Made by a program: the position numbers and the translations under genes. Below the pieces are notes generated by a model. It made no database searches, was not told the origin of the DNA, and saw only the letters and a program-made list of their open reading frames with translations. From contig JAUSAG010000009.1 in assembly GCA_030652995.1 (NCBI GenBank), positions 162,371 through 226,370 on the forward strand: a stretch of 64,000 bases of DNA, in the 5' to 3' direction. The stretch is from Methylotenera sp. (GTDB taxonomy: Bacteria; Pseudomonadota; Gammaproteobacteria; Burkholderiales; Methylophilaceae). This document shows, piece after piece, positions 43,401 to 47,290 of the stretch (positions are counted from its first letter, which is position 1; each line of letters opens with the position of its first letter).

Positions 43401-44245
43401 GTACCAGCATGAATATCGACTGTACCCGCATTAGTGCCAGCAATGCCATCTGCGGCCACTTGTCCGGCAACATTAACCTCACTGGTAGCCGTAATTCGAA
43501 TAACACCATTTTCAATTTCGATGCCTGAAGCTGTTGCAACGCCCTGAATATTGACAAGATCAGCAAAACTAGCCTGCGTTTGTGGTCCAGCAATAATGTG
43601 GGCCCCTGCATCAACGGCTATATTTCCAGCTAATAGCGTCACTGCATTAGTTGCATTGATGCGACCTTTAACCTGAATCAAACCAGTTTCAGTCAAAGGT
43701 ATATATCCAGAAAGCACATTATTAACGGCGTTTCCATTCACCAAGCCAGCCTGAGAAATGAGTGAATCCATAAATTGGTTGGTTGGTGTCGCCATCGTCA
43801 AACTACCGACGTTTAGCACACCGCCCGCACCAACCACCATGCCATGTGGATTTAGAAAATAGACATTGCCGCCGATACGACCATCTTTATAAGCGTTTAA
43901 TACGCCATCAAAATAACTGCGTTCGTCATGTACCAGGTTAAGAAGGTTGGCAGTGCCTGCGGGTAGGTATAGATTGACGGTTTGACCGTTACCAATATTA
44001 AATCGATGAAACGAGTTGATGGCATTCACGCCTTGCACCGTTTTGGTGGTGATATCCGTCACATTCCCGCTGACAGTAAGTTGTGTCTGCGTGCGACCAT
44101 CAGGGGTGATATTATCCGCAAAGGCTGAAGAGCCTGAGACGGCTATTGAAGCCGTGATGAAGTGTGATAAAGCATTCTCCCAAGCGCAACGGCGTAACAC
44201 ACATAAGTACTGACGAGAAAGAAAACCCTGGACGGACCGCTTCAT
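28496..44245 (-). CDS. Giant filamentous adhesin of the two-partner secretion type (LktA/FHA-like TpsA)
   Basis: About 5249 residues. I place the start at the ATG at 44245 (MKRSVQGFLSRQ), because AAAGGGA lies seven bases upstream; an in-frame ATG at 44272 would add nine residues but has no such signal. A signal peptide ends near SGSSAFA (about residue 44). The TPS/haemagglutination-activity domain follows: VQGVNAINSFHRFNIGNGQT and VYFLNPHGMVVGAGGVLNVG (about 70-160), which match the FHA-family NPNGI-type motif. The rest is a very long Gly/Ala/Asn/Thr-rich beta-helix with repeats such as AxTYSxIxNTTEAxI and INNTVxAxL, interrupted by helical inserts near residues 3285-3330 and 4100-4220, and about 70-residue repeats at about 4720-5030. 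One C-x3-C pair (GGCVGTCVAG) lies near residue 930. The C terminus has no toxin domain. Expected role: surface attachment or aggregation. The leader holds a c-di-GMP riboswitch. Confidence 0.93.
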   Translation of the reverse strand: MKRSVQGFLSRQYLCVLRRCAWENALSHFITASIAVSGSSAFADNITPDGRTQTQLTVSGNVTDITTKTVQGVNAINSFHRFNIGNGQTVNLYLPAGTANLLNLVHDERSYFDGVLNAYKDGRIGGNVYFLNPHGMVVGAGGVLNVGSLTMATPTNQFMDSLISQAGLVNGNAVNNVLSGYIPLTETGLIQVKGRINATNAVTLLAGNIAVDAGAHIIAGPQTQASFADLVNIQGVATASGIEIENGVIRITATSEVNVAGQVAADGIAGTNAGTVDIHAGTNINLATGADVSANGQGIASSGGNVKIYAEGDATLANGARVSANAGTSGNGGFVEFSAKDTVNILGGQLTAGAQNGQAGTVLIDPADVIWTGSGSDSFTNDGTNYQIDATNSIVLTDVVISTRKVDAADNNRANIDTALSIGNSGSITLKAPNITLNSGTKLLANATGAFTAGDITLTAEKSDHMSGFRAVSASTKIDIDGAILKGKNVSLTATSDAGYDWAGDPAELAVSTAAGLSSTLFAGLTGVNLGVAKSTATSEVFIKNNSIIEAQGDGVTSGVLTLTSGSTSKAESLKLGIDAISKNGVQNIVNVGFVWGEVNSKATVAVDSGAHIKAGTLNMSATNKATTDLTVIGISKDATVNAAAVVNKADVQSTASIAAGATIDVKDNISIVAHNENSFTSSATSMALGSGKVGIAVNYSELNTEATASNNANLTSAGLKNLKIEALDDTVKNKSTAGTVAGSSTIASKVIEPVLEAADSVVNKLLGKVAAGPQEFDSVVGASGKPKIGAAVTYAVNTHNATAFIGNNTVVTVADSIVVAAKVNDQRIRTHATASVEGKKDDEKNPGVSLGFGGALALGTFNHNVNAYTGDNAVVTAQHVGVISDISIPYEITWAKWEGLTTIFSKLNANLGIGDGLLSGWSNSTVGGCVGTCVAGSVTWMDFNNVSNAYIGRNAKVNITPGGSDTWNATLTGDSSAFVGTNSTTIPQTVTHTFLSPVHVLAKSDVQGVYVAGNMSLLLNGVGGEPGSTAAGAAYNQVNYDTKTRAWVSEGAEIKQTTGSAVNVTVQADSNTQVTAVTPSAGRGASYGASMVLSNVTINNVTEASIDDEAKVTGSRVNVDAKDDVIAWSLTGAVTKAESAGVGLSIAMSDVTTDTQAKIADNDSNNNGGSMLTLTNGEVRATDVAVSARTDGRIESIAVAAAMASSADDDANGRPRSNATDKQAKADSTLNKAKNGIIVLLAKLPGMGSLVGPSSDNVSQTEPKFGIAVSGASAVNLVNLGTSAFIDGSKITLTNSGLTSLKVSAVNDTDITAATGSAALTRANNPSSTFSAGAAGSVSVNLIGNTTEAYIKDTLATDAQDVSVSALVGGEQLAVAIGAAVNASAKQDKAATFAGSVSVSSTNNTVSARLESSTVTGQSAGATQALNINAYDRIKLGTGGGSLTAGGKGGIGAAVTYSEISNTTEAIISASTVSNYKDVNVHAQTATKIAAGAAMVGVTWADNGATLGGAFVISDIGNTVSAEISQGSDVTTSSGGKVDVLAADTTGNANLDAVIDAKDGGQLNAASLDYDGAGIDQTAGAGSSIISVAGVGQVGASNIGLSFAYNKLHNQFTAAVHDSSIDSSTINVEAQSNAKILGIAAGVGVAKDKLAVSGSLVLNEINNTVKAQVTGARTDTLTADNLTVTAEDKSSTGALAGNISVSFGNATIGAAIAVNDTGNTAQAKIENVKINTNGSITVEATNNAKIKTLAATAGGSKGFALNGSASSAKINNTTEASILNAKSNNTGNTIKVTAKDNSEIEALSGAAAFATSAAVGIAVSVNQINNTVNASLSGGQHQAKNLEVSAVSSDIIRTLATSIAVAGDAGIAGSVAVNLVGGNTNAVIDNGADVIAQNNVGVIAESDHRITVAAGGSGIGVSATGVGVSVTTNSIKGDTNAYIDGATTRVTALAKETHDELTINTGELKAGVTLAEGIDITNYDKFDLKAKKKTQVIKGVAVNASSSQHIENISANIAGGGLVGVAATVSVNTIGGSTQAYIKNAQINQDNTGAGFGQNVDITAGNFAYDNSFIGNAAGGANAAGAGSDTHIMKRSTSAYASGGRIDATGTVAVKALSTQGVSSLAVGGAAGANALAATLSMALFTNHTDATVDGTGVTAAGLDISAKNTNNMYAITGAIAGGGNAIGGAFAVGSSDSSTTATLKNANGVNRVNVAGAINVEAKNDTAITHIVISGAGGGSAGVAGMADVNLVTDNTVATIDNSDLGASNDKVGAVKVAATHTVTIDSIAGALAGGGGAGIGAGASVNIIKANTVAKLNNSNVYASGLTEVNATSLTDVNAIAMTAGAGGTAGIGGAAVVTLIGDDVSGDSESEVNKGGSGTLSKVNSFSSGDKLGDLPNTSAISTTDKAAINADGNKSAIAVTGATGGYTFKTAAEVSGSSTITTSSLDVIAIDKTDTKTTVGGVGVGGLAGVGGGVAVTMVKANVSAKVSGATLTTSGDINVVATASHDNGKTIEITALAGGAGIVGIGAAVGYADISNNVEAGLASTTTNAGAGTISISAKDSTDIEAKAFGFAAGGGAVGFVISSAEKNSKVNASAGSIVNTNATTITAKDVKISAINSGRVYAEGTAGAAGLAVAGAGALVQASDSSKIKSTTGSTTTFNLGTGELSVTATATPDTEARAIGVAVSGGVAIGASLSKASVSTTIEALLGSNNTVNAGKLNLQAQQLLNGNSAKAKSIAAAGGALLGANATMSSAKTSVKVDSYVGNNSTLNLGGTANIEASADTKQNADSLGIAGGVLAFGFNNADASSNTKINAYVGKDVKITAATLEINAHGSDSNRADSIAGAGGVFSGAASIANTSTTSATKAYIEDNSAPTSPATVKINVADLIITADHTSAFNSTVNSVNASIVGASGAYAHNKVDQSTVTVGIGKNVDITAERININAKNKIDKVALGGFNVVSASGGLFDAAAAHSDTNVKNATDVTIGDDAKITAATDSLLNKGYININAFNDVQLYDAVKMDSGGAIAVARAESYINNAQNNADITIGKGTIVNSDGQITLETKTLAKADTEVQTKTYGGAGAAQGNSDSRINTSNNITLNGARLESDEDIVLRAGLNNVLTADAETHLWNRTLIPVETSPDAFGAITQNNKITVQAYKPGVAKLNANSDEQIKSAAIASVKDIYLQAGEGTHTTRGYGRGTDLYRELIAAFASLIGVKISLDLTGGSTSDNSNSSVLMNGTAFAGTHFHQFMDITRDANGQIVYTKSEGMLAPTITNENLQLDITNRINVLKASYDEYKDDQPDIANGFLADIAILEAKKAKFNANATATFIDIKPAAAYTGNITVSGDTLSGSGQLLAPGDAKIEIINHTNAFLRLKESANFDDSGNLYGLFIPSEKGGVISLNGVRVSNIGEIDAINQNSIHSGFTNMLDRQSLVDPKIFLQNDYTTTDLTAVMPEIHIDADISNLGGLVKIDSTGSVQVSSNVTAKTIDIATKGDFIKTFTLGFSHQGGMPSATDGIVSVVNQYNQQAINEHPILQTTPTFNYGGWIIGPPSGQQRVAASASYQNQVPVSATKPTEIGTTIAGNNVFISAEKLNINGVIQSGMPDYNIVIDSTIADAAKNAPNGAWIKIPQTVDGVALQDAFLPKVRWDGTQLELSNLKVEGGYMQLYGDIFSTGNGVLKVMDGYGRISVDNTSAYNLKTNQLDTGLGVAGHIKITDTSTKTGPNGTSLVTDFYRLNGQTAVVSNAANTLNNDAYGEATGARTAVYNPQADRRYFWVTGTTNTVKNTEEFWQTVDGNTLGTWDSQSFVTGVEDSTPRTQASWLASDARVVDYALDYTKTIAPKSYSETLNASFLGFNWKTVIHNWTEKSTFVNSIRASETIKIQFIGNDVGALNVSSANSNLNLAGAVRNLSGITALTAKDITSADTVVVSAKTLNMSATAGSIGRAALTNEASSYIKTNLQADGTLTANATGSIALWEQDGAIAIQAAHAGGIVNIKADGDLINIATGVAVSGSSVRLTSNNGAINGAIGSGSTMLVDTTSLTGNLSAFAAKKIDITESAGNLRLDSVTSIGGDVNITTINGSIIDDNSVSKVDVETKTSLLAVADRAGLLGTSAEASEANTVRGYNQAKQQEYDSYWKMRNVHKNSDGLYVADAYTASFTYQLNAADVTELKTNQNWTDTQVSQFEARQTTAYHKANQTFGAQVFNATFAYDVQSQDAATYQLIIAGSTWTESEITNRIAAGIFKDTADTEVLIENANVVGHNITLTANAGGIGIEKNSKTISFANADNWTDEERLALVVADRKDVVIDYDQQTITIRQKDDIDITLQNAGQLVATAGSDIYIGSEADIHVKQVATSLSNDVRIKSGGALINVAANGAAAVTGHDITIEAGGGNLGSSATPFLINAAGTLTARARGDMYVNNTVGDMRLEQVYATNLSKLTSVGAIVEDPNNHNRLTDIQASQIWLTAATTIGEADATGLKYLDIGSDKLGWIDMSAPNGIYVYSPSSFLNLRTVNASNGEVNINAVANSIGITGDLKASKDVTLNAGEAILFESIGKISSEIGDIALSSSGYRQYSSIDPLVAVDTTKYGLRMDAGSSVIAEVGKVTVQTGYDMVLASLTAAGSIDLSAVANVNLHSPGGTISQRASTKIEATSGNLTMTAVGIDVLYATSGSKATLVASADGIVIQDVLRANGAIDITSSNNGLTVNGLVHSDASVSLKADDDVLLQGGRITSPGAILIVAGTDGTGSVDISAATNGGNAIDTLSELSIVAANGINISGAIHALGANTLSAQDDIKIAGGSLTSQGAVSLTAGKDGTGSVNIDPAAVGIYAIDTTSSLDITATNEIEVTGNIRALGNNTLKAGDDIQLTGGSLASNGQVSLTAGTDGTGAVDVGAATNGGNAIYTPASLAINAADDINISGDIRADVGLVLNAVNGGVNMTGGSLSTGGLLQIASNDTLTIGGDIFGGAGVGLSSSNDVVFSGGSVKSNNDITIIAGTDGSGSIYGSPTSGVGIVSLGALTLQAPNAIGAGAPLVAQVTSRATLQSANINANISTTPLANSLSLSVSDIGGGPSANVVMNVASTSQITFDTFNVGIAEIKANTPSLQLPNGNITNNAVFNMPNYSTRLDTLSRVAHPGYDVNAFTIGGGFGLNALANSVSVNAFILLKNPDLQVAGNPPRFVENTVQEDLQIQQTGVYGNNPLQINIGRFRLDTPSEDDDDTLIKVSPDWLDITSTTSA
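29160..30075 (-). repeat. About 210-bp tandem repeats coding for adhesin rungs
   Basis: Units coding for the pattern DDIxLxGGSLxSxGxVSLTAG followed by DGTGxVDI and NGGNAI recur about every 204-213 bases (clear copies anchored near 29556, 29770 and 29978, and a more divergent one near 29218). They encode about 70-residue blocks of the C-terminal beta-helix. Such repeats can change in number by recombination. Confidence 0.6.
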
Positions 44246-44354
44246 AACTATCCCTTTGGTAATAATCCGCATTGCCTGCCCGCGGATTATAAAAATTCAG
44301 ATTGCAAGCGCATAAAATAACTGGCGCATTAAAAATAGCTTAGGTTACATTTAA
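44246..44354 (-). promoter_or_regulatory. Expression platform of the adhesin leader
   Basis: Between the riboswitch aptamer and the adhesin start lie two hairpins. GTTAC / GTAAC (44358-44362 with 44344-44348) reuses the aptamer 3' end and is followed a few bases later by CTATTTTT. ATAATCCGC / GCGGATTAT (44282-44290 with 44262-44270) is a perfect 9-bp stem that ends three bases before the AAAGGGA ribosome-binding sequence. Either could carry ligand-dependent control of termination or translation. Confidence 0.5.
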
Positions 44355-44430
44355 ATCGTAACTCGGCTATCCTGAACACCTTAGGACCCGTGGCTTTCCG
44401 TCCCTACTTTACAGCAGGTTTGGCACTTTA
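44355..44430 (-). ncRNA. Cyclic di-GMP-I riboswitch (GEMM-I aptamer)
   Basis: Read on the minus strand, the leader holds the conserved GEMM-I core in order: CCAAACC, a hairpin CCTGCT-GTAA-AGTAGG with a GNRA tetraloop, GGACGGAAAGCCACGGG, CCTAAGG as the start of the tetraloop-receptor side, and AGGATAGCCGAGTTAC at the 3' end. These are the segments that bind cyclic di-GMP in this class. It lies about 110 bases before the start of the giant adhesin gene. In this class the ligand often controls adhesin, pilus or motility genes. Whether c-di-GMP turns the adhesin on or off cannot be told from sequence. Confidence 0.9.
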
Positions 44431-44646
44431 ATTTAAAGCTTCGTAAAGTTTAGTATTTATGTTTATATCGTTCGTGGCACCGCATATTTATAAATAGTTA
44501 CTCGAATATCATAGTAAGCGCGAAAGTAATATTTGTATGTCCCCAAAACTAGTGACAAAGCAATTTGAAAAACATGGCAATATAAGACGTGATTTTGGCT
44601 CTGGCTGTTGTCGCTAGGCAAATTTTAAAATACCCATAAGGACTTT
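44431..44646. promoter_or_regulatory. Divergent promoter region between the adhesin and the two-component operon
   Basis: This AT-rich stretch must hold the adhesin promoter (minus strand, upstream of the riboswitch) and the promoter of the response regulator gene (plus strand). AAGGAC lies before the response regulator ATG at 44647. I could not assign -35/-10 boxes or a clear operator. Confidence 0.5.
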
Positions 44647-45318
44647 ATGCAACAACCCGCAATTCGCGTGATGCTGGTGGAAGATGATGTTAATTTTCAG
44701 GATGCTTTGATCGCTGCAATCCAACTAGCCCCCGATATGCTGTTAACCAATATCGCCAGCACGCGCGCAGAAGGCTTGCAGATGTTGGATAAGACGCCAA
44801 TTGATGTGTTGCTTGTTGACTTGGGCTTGCCTGACGGCTCTGGGATTGACATTATCAGAGCGGCGCATGATAAATTTTCTAATTGCAACATCATGGTCAG
44901 TACCGTTTTTGGCGATGAACTGCATGTGATGCAATCACTGGAGGCAGGCGCCTCAGGTTATTTACTTAAAGACAGCGAACCCACACGCATGATTTTTGAA
45001 ATTCGGAGTTTATATCAAGGTGGCAGTCCTATTAGCCCACTCATTGCGCGGCAGATTTTAACGCGCTTCCGGCAGGATAATACGCCGCCTAAACAAACTG
45101 CAACGCATACTAAACAACACGCAGCATTGTCTGCGCGTGAGCAGGAGGTTTTAGAATACATTACCCGAGGATTTACTGCCGACGAAATTGCTGCATTATT
45201 ATCGGTTTCACGTCACACGGTACTCACTTTTATACGGCGCATTTACACTAAGCTTGAAGTGAACTCTAAAGCAGCGGCCATTTATGAAGCACGTAATCAG
45301 GGCTTACTCAGTGACTAA
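44647..45318 (+). CDS. NarL/FixJ-family response regulator
   Basis: A 223-residue two-domain regulator. The receiver domain (1-125) has the acidic pocket VEDD, the phosphorylated Asp58 in VDLGLPDGSG and a conserved Lys in YLLKDSEP. The LuxR-type helix-turn-helix (about 155-218) reads LSAREQEVLEYITRGFTADE and ends KLEVNSKAAAIYEARNQGLL. It should bind DNA when phosphorylated by the sensor encoded next. It is divergent from the giant adhesin, so the adhesin promoter and its own are candidate targets. Confidence 0.93.
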   Translation: MQQPAIRVMLVEDDVNFQDALIAAIQLAPDMLLTNIASTRAEGLQMLDKTPIDVLLVDLGLPDGSGIDIIRAAHDKFSNCNIMVSTVFGDELHVMQSLEAGASGYLLKDSEPTRMIFEIRSLYQGGSPISPLIARQILTRFRQDNTPPKQTATHTKQHAALSAREQEVLEYITRGFTADEIAALLSVSRHTVLTFIRRIYTKLEVNSKAAAIYEARNQGLLSD

Positions 45319-45325
45319 TGCTGTG

Positions 45326-47290
45326 ATGCTAAATTACCCACAATATACCCACCGCCAAGGCTACCGATGGTTAATGGTTGCCGCTAAATGGCTAATGCTG
45401 AGTACGATGCTTTGGTTGTCATCTGCACAAGCTGACGAACCGCTTCACTTCACCTCGGCTGAAATGTTATCTATCTCTGGCTACGGCTATAAGCCGCCTC
45501 CTTACACGATTAACGTTGCAGATATAGAAGGAACTTGGCAACCGGTCAGCTTACCTCACGCATTGAGGCCGGCACTCATTCCTAAGCTCATCAATGATGA
45601 GCAAGCCAATTTGCCAACGATAGTCACCTGGTATCGCCTACACGTACCTAAATTGCAACCTACCGATTACTCCCGACACATCTATATCCCACGCTGGAAA
45701 ACAGATGGACGAATTGCGGTCTATGGCGACAGTCATTTACTCTACCAATCACATGCCAATATGGCATGGAATGGCTGGAATATCCCTTTATGGATACCGT
45801 TGGAAGAAACCGCCGGTGCAACTACACCTAAGGTGATACTGATACGCGTTGAAAGACCTCATAGTTCTGGCGGAGGGATATCTTCCATCTGGCTGGGTGA
45901 GTATAATAAGATCAGCTGGCGTTACTACGTACGTGACGTGTTGCAGGTTCAATTACCCTTCATGAGCAGTGCTGCCTTTTTGGCAGTGGGGATTTTTTCG
46001 TTATTCGTGTGGTTTAAACAACGCAATGAATGGCTATACGGCTTGTTTTTTTGCGTATCGTTGGTGGCATACCTGCGTAGCATGCATTACTTTCTGGGTG
46101 CGGAGCCATTACCCATCTCCGATGCTTGGTTTAGCTGGCTGACGATTAATTCGCTGTTCTGGTTAGTGGCACTTGTACACGTGTTTCTAAGTTATTTGCA
46201 TGGTCGCCAGAAACGCTGGTTAAACCGGCTCATTATGGGCATCACACTGTGCGTTGGCGTCCTTACGCTACCCCTTTTATCTGGCTTGCGAAATGTTTAT
46301 TCAATGGCATCACTTGTCTACATTCTCTTGCTTATCATGGGAACAACCATCTCACTAGTAGGATGGAAAAGCTCAAGGCTATCCCAATCCCTCGATGGTT
46401 TGATGCTGGCTGGCTGGGGCGTAATAGGCATGATGTTCGGCATTTATGATTTGTTATTGGTGAATAACTATATCAGCATCGAAAGCATTTACCTTGGTCC
46501 TTACTCCAACATCAGCGCATTTCTCATTTTCATGATTATTTTATTTCGTCGATATATTGGCGCAATTGATACCATTAAGCAGCAAAATATTAACTTGGAA
46601 AATCGGCTACAAGCTCAAAGTACGGAGTTGCAGAAAAGCCATCACCGCTTGCGTGAAATTGAACAACGTCAAATGCTGGCGCAGGAGCGCCAACGTATGA
46701 TGCAGGACATGCACGATGGTTTGGGATCCACGCTCATTAGCGCATTACGTGTAGTAGAACACGGCGACATTAACGAGATTGATATCGCAGATATTCTTAA
46801 AGATTGTATTGATGACCTCAAACTTGCGATTGATTCAATGGAACCGCTGGAGGCAGACTTATTGCTACTACTGGCGACATTGCGCTATCGCATCGGACCA
46901 CGTCTGGAGAGTTCTGGCATCAAGCTACGCTGGGAGATTAAAGACGTTCCCCCACTCGACTGGCTTGACCCTAAAAAGGCACTACATATTCTGCGAATTC
47001 TGCAAGAAGCGTTCACCAATATCATTAAACATACTCATGCTACGGAGATTCGTACTGCAACCAGCGTAGAGGGCGGCTATGCTGTAGTGTCAATCACAGA
47101 CAACGGACAAGGGTTTGATGTCGAAACTGCGCTCAAGAACGGTGGTAAAGGTTTATCTAACCAGAAGCGCCGCGCGGAAGCTATTGGCGCTAAAGTTAAA
47201 TGGGATACGGATAAAACAGGTACATGTTTTACCTTATGCTTGCCGATAAAACGTGTTGAATCCATCGAGTCTATTGGAACCAACCGCTAA
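45326..47290 (+). CDS. 7TM-DISM sensor histidine kinase (HPK7/NarX-like)
   Basis: I choose the ATG at 45326, seven bases after the regulator stop; an in-frame ATG at 45284 would overlap it by 35 bases, and neither has a good ribosome-binding sequence. The protein (about 654 residues) has a signal peptide ending SSAQA, a periplasmic 7TMR-DISM extracellular-like domain, seven hydrophobic helices (about 210-400), a coiled coil (KQQNINLENRLQAQSTELQK), a HisKA_3 dimerisation domain with the phosphorylated His in MMQDMHDGLGSTL (about residue 463) and an ATPase domain with EAFTNIIKHTHA and DNGQGF. It should phosphorylate the neighbouring regulator in response to an envelope or carbohydrate-like ligand; the ligand is unknown. 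Confidence 0.9.
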   Translation: MLNYPQYTHRQGYRWLMVAAKWLMLSTMLWLSSAQADEPLHFTSAEMLSISGYGYKPPPYTINVADIEGTWQPVSLPHALRPALIPKLINDEQANLPTIVTWYRLHVPKLQPTDYSRHIYIPRWKTDGRIAVYGDSHLLYQSHANMAWNGWNIPLWIPLEETAGATTPKVILIRVERPHSSGGGISSIWLGEYNKISWRYYVRDVLQVQLPFMSSAAFLAVGIFSLFVWFKQRNEWLYGLFFCVSLVAYLRSMHYFLGAEPLPISDAWFSWLTINSLFWLVALVHVFLSYLHGRQKRWLNRLIMGITLCVGVLTLPLLSGLRNVYSMASLVYILLLIMGTTISLVGWKSSRLSQSLDGLMLAGWGVIGMMFGIYDLLLVNNYISIESIYLGPYSNISAFLIFMIILFRRYIGAIDTIKQQNINLENRLQAQSTELQKSHHRLREIEQRQMLAQERQRMMQDMHDGLGSTLISALRVVEHGDINEIDIADILKDCIDDLKLAIDSMEPLEADLLLLLATLRYRIGPRLESSGIKLRWEIKDVPPLDWLDPKKALHILRILQEAFTNIIKHTHATEIRTATSVEGGYAVVSITDNGQGFDVETALKNGGKGLSNQKRRAEAIGAKVKWDTDKTGTCFTLCLPIKRVESIESIGTNR

